NCBI GenBank assembly: GCA_003255065.1 | Contig: QAOA01002120.1 | Span: forward strand, 284,997-348,996 | Direction of reading: 5' to 3' | From: Cercis canadensis | Lineage: Eukaryota; Streptophyta; Magnoliopsida; Fabales; Fabaceae | DNA: 64,000 bases | Part shown: in pieces, positions 1-11,400 of the stretch | Numbering within the stretch: position 1 is the stretch's first letter | Layout: each line of letters begins with the position of its first letter | Translations under genes and position numbers: made by a program | Notes under the pieces: model-generated | The model's database searches: none | Told to the model about the DNA's origin: nothing | Seen by the model: only the letters and a program-made list of their open reading frames with translations

Positions 1-660
1 TTTTTTGTTCTCTCCAATTAATACTAATCAAGTTCAAACAAGACTCAATTCAAGTGTATGAAATTAAAATAAGACTTTTTTTTTCACTTTCACAATAATT
101 AGGTTCAAATGAAATGAAGTTAGATAACACTACATTATATCACTTTATTAGTGTAGTGTTATATTAATTTGGATTTTAACTATCATTTAGGTTGACAATT
201 AGAATGTGACAATGATTTTTAGAATAAGATGGTTCTCATACATTATCTTTGGAGGTAAAGCTATTTTACAAGTAGAAGAAAAGTAACTAATAAGAATTTC
301 TATATTGCATCATGAAAAAAATTATTGAAACTATTCCCATTAGTCATACATTTTTAGAGATTGAAGATTTTTTAATTCAACACTTAATATAGTTCAACTA
401 AAAATAAGTGCATAAAATTGAATTAGAGAGTTTTTCAATTTATGAAATTGAGTTAGAACTTTTTTAATTTTTTTAACTATGAGGTTGATTTATAATAAGT
501 AAAAATGTTGTCGTCAAAAACTATATTAAATATTCTGATGCATATAACAGGTTGAGTAAATGTATGGGCTCCACTATTAACACACTTATTACAACTTGAG
601 TGGCCCATATATGATGAGATTGTTTAACCCCATTTTTACATGGAGTCAGTTAAAGCCTCC
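1..660. other. AT-rich intergenic DNA, no gene seen
   Basis: No open frame with recognisable protein similarity was found on either strand. The stretch is A/T-rich and ends at the start of a direct repeat (661) that recurs at 6544. Confidence 0.6.
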
Positions 661-1536
661 TTTTACATATTACTTCTCAATTACTGCCCAATGTTATACA
701 CCCATGATTTGTTACACTTGCATTAAAATCAGAGAAGCCATTGGGTCACTATGCCACTGCCCACTTGGCATACACTGTCATTGTGTAGATAGTTAAGTGA
801 ACAAGCATACATGTGGATAATAAAGAAGGCAAATGCTATGTTACCCTTTATTGATATTCTTTTTTTTTTTGTCCACAAGAGGAAAAAAATAAAGAACTAA
901 GCTCTAAGAAAAGAGATTCCCTTGCTGTTCGCCATTCATAACGATACTAGATCTGAAGAAGGAGAGGACCACAACTTCAAACCAGCTTCTTGTTCACCCC
1001 AAACTTAGCCAAATAATCAGCACATTGGCTTCACGGAAAATGTGTTGGATTTTATTGCAGTATTGACACGCCAGAGGAGTAGAGTGCTTGCGTTGTTGAT
1101 AAGAAGGGGCACTATATATGAGTGCTATTTGCAGAATTATAATTACTTCTTGATCCTGTGAGTAACCGCCAGTTTGAAGCACATTCCCTTTGTTTGAAGA
1201 TTAACCGTGGTTATTATAACCCCAAGTTTTCATAGCAGCATAAACAGTGATGACATCATTCAAACATTTCTCATGCTTCAAAAATAATTTTATAATTCAG
1301 CAAGTCGCAAACAGCTTGTAACCAAGTGATACTAAAATTATCTTCAAGATTTATGGATTCAGTATTTAAATTTGAAATGGTAGCCAAAAGTACAAAATAA
1401 AAAAAAGAATTAAACAACTTGTCGTAAATTGCTCCTCAAAAGCAATAGAATTATATGCTCTATTGATATGATATAATATGATATTAATTTTATTTTATAC
1501 ATGATTTAGAAGCACATTATGTGACACTGAAACAAT
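661..1536 (+). repeat. Direct repeat, copy A (5' part)
   Basis: This segment reappears with few differences at 6544-7408, on the other side of the CYP89A gene. Both copies carry the same landmarks in the same order, for example a GAGAAGCCATTGGGTCACT block and a GGAGAGGACCACAACTTC block. Copy A is interrupted after position 1536 and resumes at about 3337. No coding potential is seen. It may be part of an old unclassified transposable element or a local segmental duplication. Confidence 0.85.
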
Positions 1537-3336
1537 TTAAAAAATTTGAGCTGTTTCTAATTCACATATATAAGCTGTTAATCAAACTTAAATTATGTCA
1601 ATTATAATAATTTGACATGGTATAAATATACAAATCTATAAAAAGGTCATCATTAGGCACAACTAACATGGGGTAAAAGCATAGCGTTGCCCATTATTTT
1701 TTTTATAAGCATTACCCACTGTTCTTATTTCATGTCAATTGCGAGTTTAACAAATATTGGTAAGGGTAATATTGACAAAAAAAAATATTACCTATGCATC
1801 CTTGTGATTTGATGAAATTAGATAGACACATCTTATCTAAAAAATTACACAAACTTGCCTTCAAATTACACTACAAGGGAGGTTTGTGTACTTTTCAAAG
1901 CAAGAAGAGATATTTATGTGATTTCATCATATTTAAGGGCTATAAGTGATTTANCATAACTTGAGTTGTGTATGTCATATGGACTTGAAACTGGTACCAT
2001 TGGAAAGCTAACAGACAGAGCTTCAATTGTTATGAAGACCAGTTTACCATATTTTACATTGAAGATGGTCTTATTTGCGGTGGAAGTTGGTTGATGGTTC
2101 CAGACACCTATTGGCACTTAAATGGGCCTAACTTCCTCATGACAAGTCTAAATGGGCCCAAACCAAAACCCAATTAAAGTTAAGGCCCATGAGAACAAGT
2201 GTGCCCTAAAGGCAATTTGGGTGTGCATGTAATTTTGGAGGTCTATATCAGCACAAAAGGGTAGCCGAAATTGATAGCAAGTCATTTAGATATTTTAGAC
2301 AGCTTTTGCTCTTTCCTTAGTCTTTAAGTTTTCTCTTTAGATATTTTGTAAGAACTTAGCTTCTCTTGTTCATGGAAGGCTAATTCATCAAATCAATCCA
2401 GGTTTTGGCTATTCTGATTATTGGTTTTGAGATTATGTTTTGTTGTTATTCATTCAATGATTAATCTACTTCTTGCTTCCTCTGGACTATTCTGTTTGAA
2501 TTGTTAAATTCAAATTTGGATCTTCATGTGTGATTGCTTAATTGCATGTGATAAAAGAGGATTGTATGGTTGATTAATGTTTCTGAGCTTTTGGATGGAT
2601 TAATCACCTTGGCTGGATCATGGACTTAGGTAAAATTGGACTTGAATGTTTGCTTAATTCATTTAGTCTTAGTTAAAACCGAATTCTGGTTGCTTAACCA
2701 ATGGACATCCATAGAACATTGAGAGGCTTATTGATATATTTTAAAGGCCAAGAACATGGTTAATAATTGAATGGATCATTAGAAATCAAGGATGAACTAA
2801 AATCAGAATCAGTTAAGGCTTGGATTGGTTGTTTTCCCTAAAACTTTACTACTTACAATTAATTTCTGTTAAACACTTAAACCAAACAAAACTCCCATGT
2901 TTATATGCTTCTTAATATGATTCACTAAATAGAACAATCCTTAGGTTCAACTTAGGGCTGCCTTATGCTGCAAATAGCTTAGGTAACCGACCTTAACTTT
3001 AATTAATTTGAGGAGCCTCGGCAGCTCATCAGGGGTAAAAGCATAGTGTTGCCCATTATTTTTTTTATAAGTATTACCCACTGTTCTTATTTCATGTCAA
3101 TTGCGAGTTTAACAAATATTGGTAAGGGTAATATTGACAAAAAAAATATTACCTATGCATCCTTGTGATTTGATGAAATTAGATAGACACATCTTATCTA
3201 AAAAATTACACAAACTTGCCTTCAAATTACACTACAAGGGAGGTTTGTGTACTTTTCAAAGCAAGAAGAGATATTTATGTGATTTCATCATATTTAAGGG
3301 CTATAAGTGATTTATTAAAAAAAATTCTCAAGAGAT
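1537..3336. mobile_element. 1.8-kb insertion within direct repeat copy A
   Basis: Copy B of the repeat (6544-7625) is continuous where copy A has 1.8 kb of extra DNA. The extra DNA is bracketed by the 7-base word AAACAAT (1530-1536 and 3337-3343), which occurs once in copy B (7402-7408). This fits an insertion with target duplication, or a microhomology deletion in copy B. No clear terminal inverted repeats or transposase frame are seen. The insert contains two near-identical blocks of about 283 bases (1670-1953 and 3032-3314); a single N at 1954 lies exactly at the end of the first. The class of element is unknown. Confidence 0.6.
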
Positions 3337-3600
3337 AAACAATATTTTGTGCTCTTTCATCTAGGGAAGTATATAGTAGTAATATAATATTTAATATTAA
3401 AAACTCTAATTTTTAATATGAGAGAAGATGCTATTAAACTCACAAGTTATCCAATAAAAAAAAAGAGAACTGTTATTTTCACATTTTATTTTATTAATGT
3501 TATATCTTATTTAATATCTAAATATAATATAAATTAAATTAGCTTCAATTATTATAGAATTTGCCTTAAGCCGGAAGTTAACAATATCTATTTTTTTTAG
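3337..3600 (+). repeat. Direct repeat, copy A (3' part)
   Basis: Continues copy A beyond the insertion. It matches 7402-7625, including the ATTTTGTGCTCTTTCAT block and a CCTTAAGCCGGAAGTT block where the similarity stops in both copies. Confidence 0.8.
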
Positions 3601-4657
3601 GGACTAGTTAACAATATCTAAATTTAATTAGATTCATAATATTTTTATTTTATTTTTAATGAATAGAGTTAAATTTTTTTAGTAAGAGATATGATCGAGG
3701 ATGATAATCAAATTATAGACCATAACTTTTTTGAGACCTTCTTAAACCAATTCTAAAACCACTTATTACATGTTTGAATTGGTGTTAAAATTACCTTGAG
3801 TCATTAAAAACCAGTCCTAGAGAAAGAAAAAAAAAAAAAGCCTACTCTTTCAAGCTTTTTGCCTCCAATATTGCTTTAGTTTCTTTTACTAAATCCTTAT
3901 TTTAATTAGTCCTTCATTCATGTAGACACTCTTCATTTGATCCCTCATTGTCAAATTCTTACAATTTGGTCCTTCGCTTATGAATTTTACTTCAATATTG
4001 TCTTCCTGTTTATTTGTCACGAATAGAGTTAATTGATATGCCTATGTGTATAACATAAAGTAGTGTGAAGATAATTAACGTGTAAATAAGATTACTCATA
4101 TTTGAATATGATATTACATCGTTTTAAATTTTGAATGATACTCAAATTTTGCAAGCTATACCGATTGGAGCTTACTAACAAGCAAGTGGCATTATTCTAT
4201 TTTCCTACTCGATCTACTTCTTCCAGGAAAGAGAGTGTTTTTGTTTTTTGTTTTTGGAAACTACCGATTAGACACTTCCTCTTAACTTGTGCAATATACA
4301 AGTTATTTAATTCAGAAAAATTATATCTTTATAAAAAATAAAAATAAAAAAAAGAAAGTGAGTACGATAGATATAAATAATTTTATTGCCAAGAAAAAGC
4401 TTTTAGTGATATAGTCATTTATTATTTGGTTAAATACTAATCCAACGGTGGAAGTTTGAGCTGTGTTCATCTAGAACTAGAAGAATGCAAGACAATTCCT
4501 TTCCAAGAAATGATGGGTAACGTGAAAAGCAACATCTCTTGGCCTTTTCTATGCAGCCACAAAAAAATTAATCTTTTAACCAGAAGTCCTGCTATGATTT
4601 TCTTATATGTGACTGATAATTGGTTTACTTTAGTTTTGTTGTGGTCTCACTCTGAGA
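3601..4657. other. Upstream region of the first CYP89A gene
   Basis: No gene seen. It is AT-rich with a pyrimidine-rich stretch near 3840-4010. A TATAAATAA word at 4372-4380 is about 280 bases before the CYP89A start codon. It could be a promoter element, but the distance is long and it is not supported by anything else. Confidence 0.4.
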
Positions 4658-6211
4658 ATGGAGTTGTGGTTCATTGTCGTCGTCTCCCTCTGTGTCTCCA
4701 TTCTGATCAAATCCCTGGTGAGCCTTGTGTTTCCCGCTCAAAGTCCAAGACTCCCTCCTGGCCCTCTCCACATCCCCATCATCAGCTCCCTTTTCTGGCT
4801 TCGCAAATCAGTCTCAGACCTCGAACCAATTCTTCGAAATCTTCATGCCAAATACGGTCCCATTCTCACTATCCGTATTGTCTCTCGTCCATCTATCTTC
4901 ATAGCTGATCGAACCCTCGCCCACCAGGCCTTAGTCCAAAACGGCGCCGTTTTCGCCGACCGCCCAAAGGCCCATGGTGCTAATAAACTCATCAGCAGCA
5001 ATCAGCATAACATCAGCTCCGCCGCCTACGGCCCCTTATGGCGCGTCCTCCGCCGCAACCTCACTTCCGAGATTCTGCACCCATCACGGGTCAAATCCTT
5101 CTCGGCTACCCGCAAATGGGTCTTGGACGTTCTTCTCAACCGGCTCAAATCCGATTCAGAATCTGGAAATTCCATTCGGGTCATGGACCAGTTTCAATAT
5201 GCTATGTTCTGTTTGCTAGTCTTCATGTGCTTCGGTGAAAAACTTGACGAGAAGCAGATCAATGATGTCGAACGTGTTCAGCGTCGTTCACTTTTGGACA
5301 GGAGCAAATTCAATATCCTCAATTTTTGGCCTAGAATCACAAAGGTATTGTTTCACAAGCTTTGGAAGAAATTATTGCAGCTTAGGAAGGAACAAGAAGC
5401 TGTATTGGTTCCGTTAATAAGAGCAAGGAAGAAAGCTAAGGAAGAGAGATTGACCAAGGCGAAACAGGACAATGACCCAGTTGAATTTATTGTTTCATAT
5501 GTGGATACTTTGTTGGATTTGGAGTTGCCTGAGCCTGAGGAGAAGCTCAAGCTTGATGAAGACGAAATGGTCACCTTATGCTCAGAGTTTCTGAATGGTG
5601 GGACAGACACAACCTCAACTGCATTGCAATGGATTATGGCAAATTTGGTGAAATACCCACATATCCAAGAGAGGCTTGTGCAGGAAATCAGAGAGGTGAT
5701 GGGTGATAAAAAGGAAACGGAAGTGAAAGAGCAAGATTTGAACAAATTGCCGTATCTCAAGGCTGTGATTTTGGAGGGTCTAAGGCGTCACCCACCTGGC
5801 CACTTTGTGTTGCCTCATGCAGTGACAGAGGATGTGGTTTTGAATGATTCCTTGGTCCCCAAAGATGGGGTAATAAATTTCATGGTGGCGGACATGGGGT
5901 GGGACCCAAAGGTATGGGAAGATCCCATGGCATTCAAGCCAGAGAGGTTTCAGAAAAAGGGAGGTGAAGCATTTGATTTTGATATTACTGGGAGCAAAGA
6001 GATAAAGATGATGCCATTTGGAGCAGGGAGGAGGATTTGTCCTGCTTATAATTTGGCAATGCTCCATTTGGAGTACTTCGTCGCCAATTTGGTCTGGAAT
6101 TTTGAGTGGAACAAGCCTGCAAATGAAGCTGATATTGATTTGTCAGAGAAACAGGAGTTCACCATCGTCATGAAATATCCATTACAGGCTCATATATCTC
6201 CAAGGATTTAG
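4658..6211 (+). CDS. CYP89A: Cytochrome P450, CYP89A subfamily (intronless)
   Basis: Predicted 517-residue microsomal monooxygenase, the usual size for CYP89A, in one exon as is typical of this subfamily. An N-terminal signal anchor (about residues 2-25) precedes a proline-rich hinge (RLPPGPLHIP). Visible P450 motifs are the I-helix oxygen-binding segment (NGGTDTTST), the K-helix ExxR (EGLRR), PERF (FKPERF) and the heme loop [10 protein letters not shown] with the ligand Cys461. The last residue of the heme consensus FxxGxRxCxG is Ala463 instead of Gly, unlike the two paralogues at 50 and 53 kb. Arabidopsis CYP89A9 oxidises chlorophyll catabolites during senescence; whether this gene does so is unknown. 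The ATG at 4658 is directly followed by the anchor, so the start is well supported. Direct repeats flank the gene (661-3600 and 6544-7625). Confidence 0.95.
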   Translation: MELWFIVVVSLCVSILIKSLVSLVFPAQSPRLPPGPLHIPIISSLFWLRKSVSDLEPILRNLHAKYGPILTIRIVSRPSIFIADRTLAHQALVQNGAVFADRPKAHGANKLISSNQHNISSAAYGPLWRVLRRNLTSEILHPSRVKSFSATRKWVLDVLLNRLKSDSESGNSIRVMDQFQYAMFCLLVFMCFGEKLDEKQINDVERVQRRSLLDRSKFNILNFWPRITKVLFHKLWKKLLQLRKEQEAVLVPLIRARKKAKEERLTKAKQDNDPVEFIVSYVDTLLDLELPEPEEKLKLDEDEMVTLCSEFLNGGTDTTSTALQWIMANLVKYPHIQERLVQEIREVMGDKKETEVKEQDLNKLPYLKAVILEGLRRHPPGHFVLPHAVTEDVVLNDSLVPKDGVINFMVADMGWDPKVWEDPMAFKPERFQKKGGEAFDFDITGSKEIKMMPFGAGRRICPAYNLAMLHLEYFVANLVWNFEWNKPANEADIDLSEKQEFTIVMKYPLQAHISPRI

Positions 6212-6543
6212 ATTCATCAAGTTATATTAGCTCTAATGCCAATACAAGCAAGTGTCCTTGTTGTCTCGCTATAATTGACAATCATATCGATTCAATTCAG
6301 TGACTGGTACCAAAAATGTGGTTTTTAGCCTCAACTTCACGTAGCTCATCAATTTGCTCTACTTGGCTAAGAAGAGTATTATTTGTCCTCACGACAGGGG
6401 AACTTTGTTTATGACATATATATGATTTGTGTGTGTGCTTACTTTTAACAGTTTGTTTAGCATAAATAAGTTGAGTAGTTTCGTCTTGCTGGTAATAAAA
6501 TTTTTTCATTCAGAAATGAATCACTTTACAGTTCTTATGGTCA

Positions 6544-7625
6544 TTTTACATATTACTTCTCAATTACTGCCCAATGTTATGCACCCATGATTTGTTATAC
6601 TTGCATTAAAATCAGAGAAGCCATTGGGTCACTGTGCCACTGCCCACTTGGCATACACTGTCATTGTGTAGATAGTTAAGTGAACGAGCATACATGTGGA
6701 TAATAAAGAAGGCAAATGCTATGTTACCCTTTATTGATATTTTGTTTTTTTGTACACAAGAGGAAAAAAACAAAGAACTAAGCTCTAAGAAAAGAGATTC
6801 CCTTGCTGTTCGCCATTCATAACGATACTAGATCTGAAGAAGGAGAGGACCACAACTTCAAACCAGCTTCTTGTTCCCCCCAAACTTAGCCAAATAATTA
6901 GCACATTGGCTTCACGGAAAATGTGTTGGATTTTATTGCAGTATTGACACGCCAGAGGAGTAGAGTGCTTGCGTTGTTGATAAGAAGGGGCACTATGAAT
7001 GCTATTTGCAAAATTATAATTACTGCTTGATCCTGCGAGTAACCGCTAGTTTGAAGCACATTCGCTTTGTTTGAAGGTCAACCGTGGTTATTATAACTGC
7101 CGGTTTTCATAGCAGCATAAACAGTGATGACACCATTCAAACATTTCTCATGCTTCAAAAATAATTTTATAATTCAGCGGTTTGTCCAAATCACTTATAG
7201 CCAAGTGATTTTAAAATTATTTTCAAGATTTATGAATTTAGTGTTTAAATCTAAAATTGTAGCCAAAAATAAAAAAAGAAAAAAAGAATTAAACAACTTA
7301 TCATAAAACCCCTCAAAAGCAATAGAATTATATGCTCTATTGATATAATATGATATTAATTTTATTTTATACATGATTTAGAAGCACATTATGTGACACT
7401 GAAACAATATTTTGTGCTCTTTCATCCAGGGAAGTACATAGTAGTAATATAACATTAATATTAAACACTCTAATATGGTATTAAACTCACAAGTTATCCA
7501 ATAAAAAAAAAAAAAATTGTTATTTTCACATTTTGTTTTATTAATATTATAACTTATTTAATATTTAAATATAATATAAATTAAATTACATTAATATAGA
7601 ATTGGCCTTAAGCCGGAAGTTGAAA
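6544..7625 (+). repeat. Direct repeat, copy B (uninterrupted)
   Basis: Near-identical partner of 661-1536 plus 3337-3600. It lacks the 1.8-kb insertion, so it shows the empty-site arrangement. It starts about 330 bases after the CYP89A stop codon, so the P450 gene lies between two direct repeats about 5.9 kb apart. Confidence 0.85.
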
Positions 7626-8027
7626 CCACTGCTCCATACTAGTTTCTCCATCTAAATCAATGATTCGGTTTATGTTAAACTGATAAATATCGGTTTGATT
7701 TGGTTCGGTTTGGTTTGATTTGATTTGGTTCGGTTCATTAAACGAATTTTAAAAAAGAAAAAAAAAGAAAGGAAAATGTTTTATCTTTTCACTTTTGCCA
7801 AATAAAATCAATTAGATAGGCTTTTTTTCCCGAACTGCATCCTTCTCCGGAGTGGGAGTCCCATGACCGCATGAAGGAAATCTGCCTGTTCCCTAGACCG
7901 CATGAAGGAAGGAACATATAATCCTTAGAGAGATAAAGGGCATCCAAATTTTGGAGATAGATAGAGAACGTTGGATTGAGAGAGCAAAGGGGATTGGGGA
8001 TACGGAGAAGCTATATTTTAGGGAAAG

Positions 8028-8366
8028 ATGGAAGAGGCAAAGGCATTGCATCAACAACAGCTACTATTACAACACCAGCAACAACAGCAGCAGCAGCAGC
8101 AACAACAATTTCTGCTTTTACAGCAATTGCAGAAACAACAACAGCAACAACAACAACAACAGCATCAGGCACAACAAGCAGCGGCCATTTCTCGCTTCCC
8201 ATCAAACATAGACGCTCATTTGCGGCCTATAAGACCCATCAATCTCCAACAAAACCCTAACCCTAACCCTAACCCTAACCCTAATTCTAATCCCATCCCC
8301 AATATTCACCAAAACCCTAATACCAACCATCTACAGCAGCAACCACAGCACTCCCAACAGTCACAG

Positions 8367-8401
<35 letters not shown>

Positions 8402-11400
8402 GAAGGTTATTCGACCAGGGAACCAGATTGAGCTCCAGATGGCATACCAAGACGCTTGGCGGGTCTGCCATCCGGATTTCAAGCGACCCTTCTCTTCCCT
8501 TGAAGATGCCTGCGAAAGGTTAACTTTTACCTAAGCTTTTCTTTTGTTTGTCATACGTGATGCTTTTGATCTTTGTGTAATTATCTATTTTAAATGTTCC
8601 ATTTTGGTCGCTGGGAAAATTAGTCCGAAACAAGTGAATTTGAAAATAATGAAGGAAATATCTTTTTGGTTCCATCATTGTTGAAAAGTTGTTACTTCGT
8701 ATGATTTTTTAAATGTTGAGTTCTTAGATTTTACATGCAATTTTCATATATTAATTGATACACTGTGAAGGGGAGAACTGTTTATTGGGTTGCTTCCTTC
8801 ATAGCTCGTGGATTTTATAATGTAAGTTCTAACTGGCACTGGGATGTGGCATGATTTGGATGGGCAATTGGCCAGTTTTACTCAGAAATCTTTCAAGCTG
8901 TCTGTGTTTGTTATTTAGCTGCTATTTTTTTGAATACCTTGATACTAGTTATGCAATGTCTTTATTAGAGACAGAAATAGGAATTTTTTAAATGCTACAT
9001 AACTATCAATATTTTCCTGTGTGCTTTCTTAGTCATCAATAATATTTTGCATAAGGACGAAAAAAGAGTTATCTTGTGACACTTGGACCTCACGGCAATA
9101 TGTTCTAATTTTGCAAATTATACGAGTGGCAAGTAATAGTTGAAGAGGCTTCTTTTATTAGTTAATCTATTTCCCAGGAAGTAGGAAAGATCACAAAGTG
9201 GTCAATAATATCTGGTTTTGGATTTATGTGCCATATAGCATGAAACCTCTTTCCTATTTAAAATTTAGATGAATGAGGTTTTCAACTGTACTTTAGCATG
9301 TCACTTTTTTTGGCCTTACAGGATTTGCATGTTGATACCTGGAAATACTTTCCATTTGATAAAGAAAATAACCACCAAAAACAAGAAAAATGAGAAAAGT
9401 GATTCACTATGTAGTGTGGAGAAGGAAAAAATGGGACTTTAAAACATTTCAAGCTGTTTTGTAAATATCTCTTTGGTAAAAATGGTACTGCATCACCCAT
9501 CTTTCTTGTCTAACTATCGTAATTTAATTCTAAGTTTCATGCTTAAAGCCTTCATGGATGCTGGTGACCTCCAAGATTTTAATCTTTTTTGCTTGCAAGG
9601 TTTTGATTTCTTTTAGTTGAGTGTGCAGCATTTTTAAGATAAATAGAATTATTTGTAGCTATGAGTTTCTGGATATTAATCTCAATTAGAGTGATCTTCG
9701 TGATTGATGTCCCTTTTTGCTTTACTGTTGTAGGAGGATTTCTTGCCCTCCTTCTTTGTACTCTTCTTTCTCGTATTAATGAATTCTTCTTTTATCTAAA
9801 AGAAAATTGCTACTCAGGCTCAATAACAGCAGAAGTATCTTCTGTAACTGTATTGATATTTTGTCTTTGAGATGTTTGTTAAGATTTTTAGATGGTTTCC
9901 AAGATAAGCTACAGACTAAGGTGTTTAGATAACTTTTGTGGTTATTGCGATATAGTGGAGGTCTGATTAAGTTGATAGTAAATTGTCTGACAGATAGGCC
10001 TGGGGAGAGCCATTTCCTGCAGATATGTTCTTGTTGGGGTGACAGTTGAAGTCTTATAATGAAGCATATTGGTAGGAGATTCTCGCTAGAAAGCGTTGTG
10101 TTTAATATGTTATATTTTGTGCAATATACTATGAAATAATAAATATCAATTTTTTTGCACCTATTGTGATTTTTCTGTTTGTCATGATGAAGTGTATAAC
10201 TTTGATGATAAACAATGACATCTATTAAGTTCTTTACCACAGGTGTCTGGAATTTTGTTCATGACCTTGAAAGTTGTCACAACTTGTTTATTTTAGTTTG
10301 CTCTAAAGTTCTTGCAACTAGATTCTGAACCCTCATTTTTTTAGGTAGTATTTGTGCTTTTACTGGTGAGTCAGCTGCATTTGAATGATGAAGCTTTCTT
10401 CCATAATATTACTAAAAGCTATCGGTGATACTGTCATGGGCTAAAGTTGAATATATAAGTGAAACTTAAAGAATTACTAATTAAAATGAACTATACCATC
10501 TCATTTTCACATAGAAATGTGAAATTTTTTGTTTCAGCACCTTGGAAAACTTTTTTCAAGTGTCCATAAACCAGCAGATTGGAATTTTCATTTTTTTCAG
10601 AAACCTAAATGATAGAGAAGCTTCCTAATTAAAATCTCTTATGCCTTTTCTTGATCCTATTCATCTGTCCTCTAGCTTGGATGCAAGGATCTGGACTCTT
10701 GATTCTTCCCATATTATTCTTGCTGATCTTTTTTGACTTTTCTCACCTTCCTCAAATCAAGATAAATTCCTTCTTGATAAACCTTTTTGGAAGTTGAAAG
10801 CCCCCTCAGAAGTCAAGTCTTTTGTTCGAACAAGTACTCAACAGAATGAATACCAATGACCTTTTGCATATTTTTAGGCCAAATAAAGTCTTATCTCCAA
10901 ATATGTGTGTGATTTGTAGATCTAATTTGGAACAGCTGCCCGTATTTTTTTACATTGCCCAGCAGCTACTTCCAATTGGAATGGGTTTTAGTGTGTTTGG
11001 TGAACCTTGGGTGTGCTCTCATAGTTTGCAACAGTTCCATGCGGGTGAATTGTTTGCTACTTTTGGTGTATTAGATAGAGTGAAATACTTGTTTTATCTT
11101 TCATTAGATTTACTGTGGAATCGGGTTGTGTTCTTGGCCTCTCTCTTGTGCTGTGTGCTTGGTTTCTTTAAGGGATTTCCTTGACTAGTATGCAGAGAGA
11201 TTGGAGTGCCATTTTATTTTGATGTTTCTCTTTTGTTTTTGCTGTGTATATTTCTTAAGGAGGATTTCTTATCCTCCACATCTTTGTATCCTTTCTTTCT
11301 CTCTAGTGGAATTTCTTACTTTTACAGAGATCTTGAAAGAAATGTTGACTATTGATACTGCAGCCTGATTTTTCTTATTTCAGTTCCAGCTGATGTGAAC

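Noticed and set aside
5353..6067. Minus-strand frames across the CYP89A genes
   Set aside because: They are shadows of the P450 coding sequence; the same shadow pattern recurs at the paralogues at 50 and 53 kb.
7951..8260. Overlapping Asn/Thr/Ala/Val-rich frames at 7951, 7976 and 8011
   Set aside because: They are alternative readings of the CAG/CAA repeat of the BRIP-like exon 1.
8255..8284. Interstitial telomere or chromosome-fusion scar
   Set aside because: Only five hexamers, in frame in a coding exon next to other microsatellites, and not the usual plant heptamer.
10822..11184. 120-codon frame inside the BRIP intron as a gene
   Set aside because: It contains LINE ORF2 C-terminal signatures, with the flanking parts in other frames, so it is retrotransposon debris.
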